Source: Tanypteryx hageni
Taxonomy: Eukaryota; Arthropoda; Insecta; Odonata; Petaluridae
Assembly: GCA_028673005.1 (NCBI GenBank)
Contig: CM054114.1
Location: 22,414,880 to 22,478,879 of the forward strand
DNA: 64,000 bases
Direction of reading: 5' to 3'
Shown here: positions 19,926 to 30,295 of the stretch, one piece after another
Layout: every line of letters starts with the position of its first letter
How positions within the stretch are numbered: the stretch's first letter is position 1
Notes under the pieces: generated by a model
Told to the model about the DNA's origin: nothing
Seen by the model: the letters and a program-made list of their open reading frames with translations, nothing else
Databases searched by the model: none
Translations under genes and position numbers: made by a program

Positions 19926-21270
19926 TTACAATTTTTCTGAGAGAAACTCATTTATACTATAATAAGGACCTTTTAACATTATATCCTTAACATTTCTTTT
20001 AAATATGATTGCAGGCATAGATTTGAGTTTAATAGTGAGTGAATTGTGCAGTTCTTTACTAGAATATTCATAATCATTTTGGCTTGTTGCAAGCCCACAG
20101 TATTTCATATCAATATTTTTACAATATCTCTTTTCATATTTGTGAATATCGCCATGTACAACATTTTTGAAGCCAGAGTGAACATAACAAGGGGCTTCCA
20201 AGATATACACAAAGAATAATGTTAAGATATTGCTACATCTAAAAGCATCTCTACAATGTTCTCTTAGTTTGAGATTGTGCATAATTCTAATTGTCTTTTT
20301 CTGCATACAGAATATCTGTTTAGTAATAGAATTCTGTAAAACATAACACTATGAAATAAAGTTAAATAGGCGCATCTGAGGGTATCATAGGATAGATACT
20401 TCAGTCCTTAATCTTGTTAAAAGATGTATTAATTTTGTTTTTTAAGTACTATTCAAGGTGCTTGTTCCAAGTAGGCCCAGGGTCCAAAACTATTCCTAGA
20501 AGTTCACCTGCTTCATTTCTATTTAAGAAACTTTTGGATTGGTTAAAATGCAGATGTTGGTTTTTGGTAACATTGAGGCTCAATTTATTACAGGCAAACC
20601 ATGAAGAAAAGAAGATTTGCCACAATTTCTAGCATTTTACAGTTTATGCCACTTAGTTTTGCATTTTTAAGATAGGAAACAAAATCATTAGTATTTTGAG
20701 TGAAATTTTTATGTGTATTTAGCAAATACCTGTGGTGACAAGGAGTTTTGCTTGGATTTTATACTTTTTGTAGAGTTTGTGATAGACCAGCTTTGCTTGG
20801 ACTTATTATTGGAGTATCAACCTGTCATTATATTCTAGTTTTGCTTTATTTATTGCTAATTTATATTCTTTCGTGGCAGTTTTGATCGGATATTTGCCTT
20901 GAAATTTTAAAGATATTTTCTTTGTTTAATATTAGATTGTCTGTGTACCAGGTTAGCCTTTTCTTTCTGTTTAATATTTTTTTATTAGTCATGTAGGGAA
21001 AAAAAGAGCTCAAAGTTACCCATAAAAATATTCTAAAGTTAAGAAAGTAACGTACCGAATCCTCACAATCCTCATGGATTTCATTCCATTTGAACGTACT
21101 CAAGTGCTTACAAAACCTATTTATGTTACTCATATTTAAATCCCTACACATCCTGATGGGGGTTTTATCTTCCAAAATTTCCTTTATACAGTTAAAAATA
21201 AATTAACATTTTTCTCACCTAAAAAATCAATATTAAAATCACCTATTACACAATGCTTGTCACCTGTTGT
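19926..21270 (-). pseudogene. Decayed CR1/Jockey-like element
   Basis: Minus strand, from the 5' side: endonuclease block CVIGDFNIDFLGEKN (about 21245-21200), linker with STFKWNEIHED and NRKKRLTWYTDNL (20861-21175), then RT thumb WFACNKLSLNVTKN and LLGIVLDPG (20500-20612), then a C-terminal region QKKTIRIM, REHCRDAF and LTLFFVYILEAP (19926-20306). The core RT between the linker and the thumb is lost or unreadable. Probably 5'-truncated near 21270. Confidence 0.65.
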
Positions 21271-21284
21271 TAATGAATTCTTAC

Positions 21285-21495
21285 ATTCAGTCCTATCTCC
21301 CTTACCCTTGTAGAACGGTACAATTACACCATCCTTCCATTCAGCAGGCACTCTCGAACTCCTTGCACACAGATTGCACAGATCACACATCCAACACATA
21401 AGCAAATCACCTCCATACTTCAACATCTCTCACGTTATGCCATCCACACCTGCAGCTTTTCCATTTTTCAGCATATTCACTGCTTTGACTTTGGA
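21285..21495 (-). pseudogene. Second non-LTR RT fragment
   Basis: The minus strand reads NGKAAGVDGIT, EMLKYGGD, LCNLCARSSRVPAEWKDG and VIVPFYKGKGDR: the first RT blocks of a different non-LTR family (G-A-G-DG-I ... W..G-I-P-KGKGD). It abuts the endonuclease fragment at about 21280, so the two are separate insertions. One stop in the readable part. Confidence 0.65.
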
Positions 21496-21579
21496 CACAA
21501 TATATAACGCAATGAACTATTCTTCACCAACCAAAGAACCATCGTTCACCACTGCTGGGTTTGAACGAAACCAAACTGA

Positions 21580-21775
21580 TGGTAATTCACATTGTACTGT
21601 TGGGCACGTTCGAGCACGTCGCGTATCGGGCAAAATATTCTCAGCAAGAATACCGGCCATAAACGTAACGTGCCGTATAATATGAATACATCATTTGAAA
21701 ACCATTCAACAATATTTTTCAGAACCGATATGCTACGTGCTTGAAACGTTTGATGCCTGATAATATGAATCTACC
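21580..21775. mobile_element. Foldback MITE
   Basis: Nearly the whole element is an imperfect inverted repeat. The left arm contains CGTTCGAGCACGTCGCGTAT and the right arm, reverse-complemented, CGTTTCAAGCACGTAGCATA. Similarity extends outward (ATTCACATTGTACTG against ATTCATATTATCAGG). The loop is short. No coding capacity; family unknown. Confidence 0.65.
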
Positions 21776-21779
21776 TTAA

Positions 21780-22555
21780 GTATGAGTAGGTTATCATGAA
21801 TAATGACACATCTCAGTTGTGCTCTGTTAGTGAAAAATAAATGACGTATTTCTTTCTGCAATAACCACAGATTTTGTGTCGTAACGTTTTAATGTGTTAG
21901 AATTTTTCGGTGACGAAAGAGATTCGCTTAACGCCGTTACTGAAAATGAAGTTTGAAGGTCCATATGATCAGAACCAATTTATGTTCCCGATCAATTTAT
22001 AAGCCTGAGAAGATATGTGAAGAAAACAGGCGAACCGGATAAGGTTATTGACTATGTCACAGCAATTTGTTGATTTGAATAAATTAAGTACGACATTTAG
22101 AAATAATTTTAGCAAGAATACAGAAGGCGATACTGTAAAGATAGGTGACATAAGAATTTTAAAAGTGGAAAGCAAAACTGCAGTGATTTCTATAATAATC
22201 TCTGTTCTATAAATTGAAATTATTGTAAGAATATGTTATAATATAATAACTTTATACTTTTTCAACAATTTTTATTTTGAGTAATTTGTTACATCTGAAA
22301 GACTTTTCAAATTTTACAAGAATAAAGTCGTAAGTCAAAATAGGGGTTGAAAAGGGAGTGTTTTAGTGGTTACTATTCACACTAAAAGTAAAATGAATAT
22401 GCATTAATTAGGTTCAGAGAATGCTGAAATAATGTTATATAATAATTTATAATAATTCATAGTTTTATTTTAAGTAAAAAAAATGAAATTTTCAAATTGC
22501 TCTCCTGAAAAATTGCATTTTCGGAGTTGTCACTATTGTAGCAGATGAGCGATAT
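21780..22555 (+). other. Unassigned stretch with a frame remnant
   Basis: At about 22000-22190 broken frames read ISLRRYVKKTGEPDKVIDY and, shifted, FRNNFSKNTEGDTVKIGDI. This looks like a decayed coding sequence of a family I cannot name. The remainder is AT-rich. Confidence 0.35.
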
Positions 22556-23924
22556 ATATCATCATCATCATAGGTAGTCTGTCCGTAGACAGGTCCGTGA
22601 TTATTCTTGGTTAAACCTGGTTCTCCATATACTCCTATTTTCCGCTGTCCTCTTTATATCTTGATAACTCTCTTTCCCCTTCAAAACGTCTATCAGCTGA
22701 AACCTTTTCCTACCTCTTTCCCTTTTCCCATCTAGTTTTCCTTCTAACACGTCTTTAATCATACTCTCTCTCCTCAGGTAATGTCCAACCCAGTTAGCCT
22801 TCCTCTTTCTGATAGTCTGTATAATCATTCGCTTCTCTCCTATTCTTCGTAGCACTTCATCGTTTTTCATCCTATCTGTCCATTTTATCTTCAGCATTCT
22901 CCTCCAAGTCCACATTTCAAAGCTTTCCAAGTATTTGATGTCATTTTTCCTTAGCGTCCATGTTTCTGCCCCATACAATGCTATACTCCATACGTAGCAT
23001 TTTATCAACTTCTTGCGGATATCTTCCCTTATATTCCCTGTAAGTAGTTGTTTCTTTCTCCTGAAAGCCGCTTTTGCTTTTCCTATTCTAGTTTTGATCT
23101 CATCCGTACATTTTGCCTCTCGTGTTATGATACTTCCAAGGTATTTATATTCTGAAACTTGTTCTAATGGCTTTCCCCCAATAGTTATGTTCAGATTCTC
23201 TTCTTTACCCGATATTCGAATGACCTTGGATTTTTCTGTATTTATTTCCATACCGTATTTTCTACCTGTTATCACTAGTCTATTTATCATTTTTTGTAGC
23301 TCCTCTTCCTTTCTTGCTAGAAGTACTTGATCATCTGCGTATTTCACTGTTCTTATAATCCTTCCTCCAATTTTGAAATCCCCTGTGCCTTCTAAAGCTT
23401 CTTGCATTAGACTTTCTCCATATATATTGAATGGGGTTGGCGATAGGCAGCAGCCTTGTCTTACTCCTCTACCGATATTTATTCCACAGGTGTCCACATT
23501 CTCAAACCTGACCTTTACAACTTGATTCTCATATAGATTCCTAATCAGTCTCCTGTCTTTCCAGTCTACACCTATATCCTTTAATATCTTCATCAACTTT
23601 ACCCAATTTACTCTATCAAAGGCCTTCTGCCAGTCTACGAAACATGCGCAGATATCTTGACTGTATTCTATTGCCCTTTCTGATATGATTCTAACTACTC
23701 CTATAGCATCTCTAGTTCCTCGTCCTTTTCTGAAACCGAATTGATCTTCCCCAATTATTTCTTCTGCCTTTTTCTCCAGCCTTTTATTAAGAATCCTCGT
23801 GATGATCTTCGATGTGTGTGACAGAAGGCTTATAGTTCTGTAATCTTTACACTGCATTGCCTTTGGCTTCTTCTTTAGAGGGATCATTGTTACTTCTAGG
23901 AAATCCTGAGGCCACTCTCGGAAG

Positions 23925-24475
23925 CTAGAAACCAGGTTCAAAGAACACCTTGCACACTTCAAACACAATAGATTTAACAGGTCTAGCGTCGCAATACACA
24001 TACAGGAAAACAATCACCCGATTAAAATCGAAAACATGTCTCTCTTAAAATCAACACAAACCGACTGGAAACTAGACGCTTACGAGAGTATTTTCATAAA
24101 CAAATTCAAAGAGACGGTTATGAATAACGACCGCGGACCTATCCCTTACTCACCCCTCTACTCGCTAACCGTTAAGAATTCCCCCACCCCTCTGCCCTCC
24201 TTTCACTTTTACCCGGAACACATAAATACACAAGACGAAACACAAACAATTCATACGACTTCAGCTACTGAAGATGGGAGCATAGCTCCCGAAATACGTA
24301 TCTAGAGATTTCCAGAGTGCTTGTGCGTGTGTGTTTTCTTTTTCTTTTTTTAGGCTAGTTTTTGACAACAGGTCCCTGTAGGCCATCATCGTCCTGCAAA
24401 CTTGTAAGTATAATTTTAATTTTCCTTATTTCTTATTGACGTGTGAGTGCCCTCTGGGTAAATTTACGGTTAAGG
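23925..24475 (+). mobile_element. Penelope-like element, 3' fragment
   Basis: Inside the RTE on the opposite strand. The reading frame entered at 23922 gives RKLETRFKEHLAHFK, IHIQENNHPIKIEN and LDAYESIFINKFK: the second half of a GIY-YIG endonuclease as found at the C-terminus of Penelope-like proteins (TRFKEH, NH, E-x-x-x-I). The coding part ends at 24305. The 3' part holds a hairpin motif (24265-24306), a T-rich tract and CTGCAAACTTGTAAGTATA, which resembles the terminal segment at 26.5 kb. 5'-truncated; insertion removed some RTE sequence. Confidence 0.75.
24265..24306 (+). ncRNA. Hammerhead-ribozyme-like motif
   Basis: CTGAAGA (fits the CUGANGA core), one extra T, stem II GGGAGC-ATA-GCTCCC, then GAAA, a self-complementary ATACGTAT that could form a minimal stem III, and C at the expected cleavage position. 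CTA before the core can pair with TAG after the C as stem I. Penelope-like elements are known to carry minimal hammerhead ribozymes. The extra nucleotide after the first core box and the very short stems I and III are the weak points. Activity not shown. Confidence 0.5.
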
Positions 24476-26184
24476 AGTTTTAAATTTTAATTCCTTTAGT
24501 TCCACTATCGCCTTTTCTACTTCGCTCTCCATAATACTTGGTCCTAAGTTGTCTTCTTCAATGTTTTCCTCATTTTCCAGTTCTATTTTTGCCGCTCCTG
24601 CCTGTTTGCTGTATAATTCCTTAATGTATTCTTCCCATACCTGTGCTACATCCTTTGTTTCTGAGACTATTGTCCCATCCGTATTCATAATTCCTTTACC
24701 ACAAATTCCATTAGACTTCTTATCTTCTAATTCCAGTGGCCTAGCGTACATCATATCGTACCGTCCTAACTTCTCCATTTGTTCTATTTCATCACATTTT
24801 CCTTTTATCCAATTTTCTCTAGCTTTATCTGTTACCCTTCTCAACTCATTGTTTATGCGCCTATAGTTGGCTCTACCTTCTTCACTGTTAACGTTTTTCC
24901 ATTTTCGTCTCTCATCCATTTTCTCCAGCATTTCCTTCGTGATCCATGGTTTTCTGATTTTCTTCTCTTGTTTTCCAATCTCTTTATCCAAGGTATCCTT
25001 GATACTGGTTTTAATTTCATCCCATTCTATATCAACGGTCTTCGGTTTGTTTTCCAACTTTCTTAAGTTATCTTCCAACTTCATGCTGACTACATCCTGC
25101 CTTTCTTTCAGTTTTTCTAGGTCCCAGGTCTGTCTTTCTCCTCTCGTTTTTCTTATTTGTTTGAGCTTTGTACTCACGTCAAGTATTAGAAGGCTGTGAT
25201 CTGACTCAATGTCTGCTCCTTGCAATGCCTTGGCGTTCTTTATGCTGTTCCTGAATCTTTGTTTTACAAGGATGTAATCTATTTGGCATCTCATTCTATC
25301 TCCTGGGCTTTTCCATGTGTATAACCTTCGTTTATGGTTTTTGAACCATGTATTAGTCACTACAAGGTCATTATTGATGCAGAATTCTACGAGTTTCTCC
25401 CCTCCTCGATTTCTCTTCCCAAGTCCGTATTGCCCGACAACATTTTCTTCCTGTCCTTCTCCGACTATGCTGTTCCAATCTCCCATTATTATGCAGTTTA
25501 CCTTTCCTCTTCCGTCTTCTTCGTAAATTTCATTAATTTGCTCATAGATCTCATCTATTTCTTCATCGTCATGAGCTGACGTTGGCATATATACCTGGAT
25601 TATCAGCATGTCCACTGGGACTGCTTTTAGCTTTATTGCCATCAGTCTATCATTCGTTGCTATTATCTTTGTCACGCTTTTCATCATATCTTTCCTAAGT
25701 ACCAGAGCTACTCCGCTTTCCCCACTATTTCCTCCAGAATAAACTACCGTGAATTCTTCCGAGTCGAACTGTCCTTCTCCCTCCCATCTAGTTTCGCTTA
25801 GCCCTATAATGTCAACTCTATTTCTTCTCATTTCTTCTTTCAAGTTCTCTAGCTTTCCTGCCTTTCTCATAGTTCTTACGTTCCAAGTCCCTATTCGTAA
25901 TTTACTTTCGACAAATGTTTTCCTCAAGGCAGTCCCCGCCCGGAGATCCGACTGTTTTACCTCGAGAGAACTCATATTGTCCAACCATATAATCTTTACT
26001 AGGGATTGTAATGTGGTAGTTTCCCTCTTGCTTTCCACATCGCAGTACTGTAGCCGTTCAAATCGTCCTGATCACGCCTACAGCTGTATTGGATATAGAC
26101 CCAACCAACATCATTTGTTTTCGGCTCTATACCATACTGACAGTACTGCTGCCTACTGCCAGGCACTGATGATAGTTTTTTTTT

Positions 26185-26260
26185 ATAAAACCTCCATTCG
26201 AGGGGTTTGAACCCCCGAACTTTGCAATAGAAAGCCGACACGCTAACCACTACACCACCA

Positions 26261-26262
<2 letters not shown>
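26185..26262 (-). pseudogene. tRNA-like sequence (SINE head or tRNA pseudogene)
   Basis: On the minus strand: A-box-like TGGTGTAGTGGTTAGCG, then CGGCTTTCTATTGCAAAG, then a T-arm with B box GGGGTTCAAACCCC. The two ends (GCACTGG and GAATGGA) do not pair, so there is no acceptor stem and it is not a working tRNA. It abuts the 5' end of the RTE in the same orientation, separated by a T-rich/A-rich run, and is followed on its 5' side by (TA)n. Confidence 0.65.
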
Positions 26263-26320
<58 letters not shown>

Positions 26321-26437
26321 ATAATAAAAGATATTTCTCTGTTTGATAAACAATATGTGTTAAGCCTATAATAGGTTATAACAAAACATATATATGTATA
26401 TACATACACACACACATATATATATATATACATACAT

Positions 26438-26480
<43 letters not shown>

Positions 26481-26660
26481 CATAAGGAAAAGAAAAGGTA
26501 GTGATGAGGGTGGGAACAATGTGTTGAGGAAAGCCCAGCAGACACTTACCAAGTTGGGGACCAAGTTGGCAGGCTGCTGGGGGCGTCGAAGAGACACGTA
26601 AAACACGCACACAAGAAAAACACACGCAAGCTTATCGGGCCTATGCCCTTCTTCAGTGAA

Positions 26661-26740
<80 letters not shown>
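26262..26740. repeat. Three (TA)n microsatellites
   Basis: Long TA tracts at about 26264-26317, 26390-26476 (with TG/CA variants) and 26664-26738. The Penelope-type terminal segment lies between the second and third. The frames at 25999-26828 are TA-repeat translations (YIYIYI) and are not genes. Confidence 0.9.
26490..26662 (-). mobile_element. Penelope-type terminal segment
   Basis: On the minus strand it begins CACTGAAGAAGGGCATAGGC (hairpin GGGC-ATAG-GCCC after CTGAAGA), then CTTGCGTGTG, TTTTACGTGTCTCTTCGACG, CTGCCAACTTGG and AACTTGGTAAGTGT. The hairpin layout and the CTTGTAAGT-like block parallel the Penelope-like fragment at 24.3 kb, and ACGTGTCTCTTCGACG matches the segment at 48.3 kb. 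In this copy GAAA is GATA, so the ribozyme core is degenerate. Bounded by (TA)n on both sides. Confidence 0.55.
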
Positions 26741-26744
<4 letters not shown>

Positions 26745-27890
26745 GCTACACACACTCCCTGCTTTAACACTGTTCTGCATTAACACTGAAAATAATGTAA
26801 TACCTTTTTCCGAATTGCACTCACGCATTCCACATTAACGCTCTTCAAAATTTCTGGTGTAATTTATCAAGTCCACTGCACAGCGCCTCTGACATTAGTA
26901 TTTTCAGTAGCTTGATGATTCTGTGTACACTTGTCGATGCTTTTTAGGTCAAAATATAGAGTGAACTTTGTTTAAATTATATTTCCTCTTTAAATAAAAA
27001 GTCTGTGTGTCATAACCGGCAGTCAGAGGAGAAAAAGAGGAAAAACTTAACTCTCGAGGTTAAATTAGAGGTTTTATGGAGACTAAAAGCTGGAGAGTGC
27101 CAACATTTGTTTTTTGTGAATCGCTTCCTTTTTGATTGTTCAGTTTTTTAAAATGTGATACCGAGGTATTTGAATTTTTCTTTATTTGGTCTCATTCCAT
27201 GTTCCTTTATTTATCAAGCACATGTGATAGTTCTTTTATGAATCCGTATTTCTTTATGAAAACTTAGTAAGATTTTGATAGTTTCGATGTACGATTTAGT
27301 TTTTGTCTTATTGGTGGCCTTCTCTTAATCGAACAGTATCTTCAGTCATGATGCTTATGTTATTATGTTCCAATTTTCTTTTAATAAAATTGTGGCTGTA
27401 TAGTGACTATTGCCTCACCCTGTATATATAAGTAGACGCAGGTATCTTCTTCTACTCCGTTCTTCATTTATATTCAACTTTTATTGTTCAATTTAAAATA
27501 TAATTGCAATGCAAATTATGACCTATTTTATGTTACGTAATATGGTTAACAAATAATACTTTGGTGTATTATTTGTAAAATACTACCTATTTTCATTTCC
27601 ATTAATAGAATCTGAAGGATGAATTGTATCTTATAACTTCATTTCTTATGGAAGTACATGTTCCGAATAGCACTGTTTCAGTTAGCACTTGATTTTCCTG
27701 GCACCATTTAAGAACATCAAGTGTGTGTTGTTTGATACAGCTTAATTGGCTGAACAGTAGGAATAGAGCATGAGAATTGTGCAGAGTTATGTTGATTAGT
27801 ATTTAATTTAAGCATTTTGATTTTTCATGATGATTTGTAGATTCTACAAATCAGTTAATATTTAGCTATTCATTCCTTAATTGATTCATT
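26740..27890. other. Unassigned AT-rich stretch
   Basis: No gene, tandem repeat or terminal repeat recognised. The last bases (TTCTTGCACTTATTTCAG, ending 27905) form a good 3' splice site in front of the purine-rich frame. Confidence 0.45.
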
Positions 27891-27891
27891 C

Positions 27892-28641
27892 TTGCACTTA
27901 TTTCAGGCGGAGGTGGGAGAGGAGATAAATGGTGGGGGGGATGGAGTAGTGGAGGGTGATAGGGGAGAGGGGGAGGAAGGGGGTGAGGGGGAGGAAGGGG
28001 GTGAGGGGGAGGAAGGGGGTGAGGGGGAGGAAGGCGGTGAGGGGGAGGAAGGGGGTGAGGGGGAGGAAGGGGGTGAGGGGGAGGAAGGGGGTGAGGGGGA
28101 GGAAGGGGGTGAGGGGGAGGAAGGGGGTGAGGGGGAGGAAGGGGGTGAGGGGGAGGAAGGGGGTGAGGGGGAGGAAGGAGGTGAGGGGGAGGAGGTTGAG
28201 GAAGTGGGTGAGGGGGAGGAAGGGGGTGAGGGAGAGGAAGGAGGTGAGGGGGAGGTGGTTGAGGAAGTGGGTGAGGGGGAGGAAGGGGGTGAGGGAGAGG
28301 AAGGAGGTGAGGGGGAGGAGGTTGAGGAAGTGGGTGAGGGGGAGGAAGGGGGTGAGGGAGAGGAAGGAGGTGAGGGGGAGGTGGTTGAGGAAGTGGGTGA
28401 GGGGGAGGAAGGGGGTGAGGGAGAGGAAGGAGGTGAGGGGGAGGTGGTTGAGGAAGTGGGTGAGGGGCAGGAGGGGGGTGTGGATGTGTTTTTTGGGAGG
28501 GGGGATTTTAATAGGGGAATGGCCTTACAGGGGTTTCACAGGGTTTATTCGGGGGGGGATAATTTTGGTCAAGACGGGTGGGCGGACTTGGTGGAGGAGT
28601 TGGTGGAGGTGGTAATAGGGGAGGAGGTTTTTGATGACTAA
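27892..28641 (+). CDS. Glu/Gly-rich low-complexity frame, possible terminal exon
   Basis: A 249-codon open frame. A plausible acceptor ends at 27905, so an exon could start at GCGGAGGTGGGAGAGG and read [13 protein letters not shown]. The middle is (GEGEEG)n, then five 21-residue units ([20 protein letters not shown] and variants). The last 45 residues are more complex ([40 protein letters not shown]). No domain. Purine-rich repeats like the ORF15 exon of RPGR encode similar Glu-Gly text, but this is convergence in composition, not evidence of homology. The frame may be open only because the repeat lengths are multiples of three. Confidence 0.3.
   Translation: MHLFQAEVGEEINGGGDGVVEGDRGEGEEGGEGEEGGEGEEGGEGEEGGEGEEGGEGEEGGEGEEGGEGEEGGEGEEGGEGEEGGEGEEGGEGEEGGEGEEVEEVGEGEEGGEGEEGGEGEVVEEVGEGEEGGEGEEGGEGEEVEEVGEGEEGGEGEEGGEGEVVEEVGEGEEGGEGEEGGEGEVVEEVGEGQEGGVDVFFGRGDFNRGMALQGFHRVYSGGDNFGQDGWADLVEELVEVVIGEEVFDD
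27953..28475 (+). repeat. Polypurine minisatellite with higher-order 63-bp unit
   Basis: First part: about 13 tandem 18-bp units GAGGAAGGGGGTGAGGGG. Second part: a 63-bp unit beginning GAGGAAGTGGGTGAGG, with starts at 28198, 28261, 28324, 28387 and 28450, exactly 63 bp apart. The plus strand is almost wholly G and A, with only the occasional T of GGTGAG and GTTGAG. Confidence 0.95.
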
Positions 28642-28644
28642 GAG

Positions 28645-29440
28645 GGAGGGAGGGATTGGATGGGGAAGGGGTTGGTTATCCAGAGCCCAGTGGCCAAGCT
28701 CCAGGACTATGGAGGGTCGTTGGTGGTGGTGGTAGGTATGATACCATGTCTTACATCAGATGCTACCTTTAATAGGCTAGAGCAAAGGTGACCTAATAAA
28801 ACTGCTTAGGTTGCAACTTTTTATCCGGGCACTCTTATAAAGTTTCAAAACGCTATCCAACTATTTAACCTCTGTTATCTGGTAACCCTAGGTATATGCA
28901 TTGTCACAGATATGGATAAAATCAAAAAATCTCTAACTCCCATTGTAGGTTTTTGGACTCTGTACTGTTTTCATCTAATATTTTAATCAAATTTAGTAAT
29001 ATCTTTTTGGCTTTTTATATACTAAAATATATTTTATTAACAGTTAAGAAAATCTAAGCATAATAAAAAGAAACAATGTATTATTGTAGTTTTTTCTCAC
29101 AGTGAGTATTCTCTGCAGCCATTTCTATCTTTAGCTTGTGCAATGTATTGTATCTATTGCACGTGCTTCCCTCGTAATCTAGCTCTGTTCTTCTTCCTGC
29201 TAGTTTTTCTTCACATACTTGTCTAGACAATGGTTATTAAACTTGCATTCCTGTCTTATGCATGGCAGCTTTCATGCCTATCCAATATAATTGGCTCCAA
29301 AAGTAACTTGTAAACCAGAATTCTTGCCTAAAGCTTAAGTTCTTTCTTATTATTTCTTTATTAAAAATTGAGCTAAAATATTATTACATAATTACAACTA
29401 AAATTTCCATTCCTATACTTCTATGCACATTCTTTCCATC
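28645..29440. other. Unassigned intergenic sequence
   Basis: GC content drops back to AT-rich. No gene or repeat structure recognised. Confidence 0.45.
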
Positions 29441-29840
29441 TCCCCAACTTTATTCAATGTACATCTAACTTGAACTCGTTATATTCAATTCCATTCCCGT
29501 TATTTCTAAGCCCTTTGTCCATTTGAATGCTGACATCTTGCTATCTGCTATTAGTGCTACACCATCAATATATACCAATGCCAGAGCACTTAAAGATTTC
29601 ATATTTTAGTGTGCCAGCTAATCTCGTTTCTGCATATTTCATCACTACATCCATACATTTATAATTAGTAAAACTCACAGTAATTTGACCTGGCATGGAA
29701 TAATAACAAAATATCAAATGCAAGGCCTAATTTTGTCCTCACACCTCCATGCACTTTTTTAAAGGCTTTTTCTAAATTAAATTTCAATAAATGCTTTTGT
29801 AAATCAACTAATGATTGATTGATTGATGTGTGACAATTGA
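29440..29840 (-). pseudogene. Decayed non-LTR RT fragment
   Basis: The minus strand keeps two RT blocks: FNLEKAFKKVHGGV (the LEKAFDKV box, near 29790) and LALVYIDGVALIAD (the YADD box reduced to YIDG, near 29560). Frameshifts lie between. Same general type as RTE or CR1 polymerases; clade not determinable. Confidence 0.55.
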
Positions 29841-30295
29841 TTATTTTCTTCCATTTTTTGGATAAAAGGTGATAAAAATGTTTAGTAAAATTTGGTTTGG
29901 AGTCCCATGAAGTTTGAGTGAACAGAAAAGGGTGCTATGAAATTTAAATGGTTGCGGAGCACTGCTCCAGAGGAATAAAAACCCTAACAACCAATGTCTT
30001 TGTCATCATCTTGTATTCCTCTTGTTGTCTTCTTTGTATTCATCTTCATGAACATCTTTGTTATCATCAACAACATCAGCTTTAAAGATTAGTTCACCTT
30101 CACACCATTTATTGTTGTCAAAATAATGTTAGGTTAGTTAGGAACCAATCTGCCTTTTTCCCATAAACCCTTGGTTCAGTCATCGTAGCTTTATGCCTTC
30201 ATGGTATCCTTACACTGCAATCACTACAACATTTGAGTGTCTACTGTATTATTGTTTAGATTACCCAAATTAATACTCTACTATTTTATTATTTA

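Larger units (their letters stand above)
22560..26175 (-). mobile_element. RTE-clade retrotransposon, near full length, interrupted
   Basis: Minus strand. The 5' UTR (to about 26175) shares a GGAAAGCAAGAGGGAAACTACC-like block with the intact copy at 43.3 kb. A 522-codon frame (24470-26038) carries the endonuclease: LRIGTWNVRTM, LSETRWEGEG, IMGDWNSIVGEG, QIDYILVKQRF, ESDHSLL. A second frame (22601-24013) carries the RT: RTISLLSHTSKIITR, CFVDWQKAFDRV, GVRQGCCLSP, VKYADDQVLLA, then the LYGAETWTLRK and KRKANWVGHYLRR C-terminal blocks. The 3' end has the GTCTGTCCGTAGACAGG hairpin and an (ATC/GAT)n tail at 22560-22575. The two frames are split by a Penelope-like insertion with loss of about 35 codons. 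Confidence 0.9.

Noticed and set aside
23013..23330. 105-codon plus frame, repeated almost identically at 50530-50847
   Set aside because: It looks conserved, but is the antisense shadow of the RTE reverse transcriptase in two near-identical copies.
26376..26828. 150-codon frame rich in YIYIYI
   Set aside because: It is the translation of (TA)n microsatellites. The same applies to frames at 47911-48165, 48405-48665 and 61815-62133.
27892..28641. Orthologue of RPGR ORF15
   Set aside because: Only the purine-rich composition and Glu-Gly text are shared. There is no RCC1 domain or basic C-terminal motif in the window.
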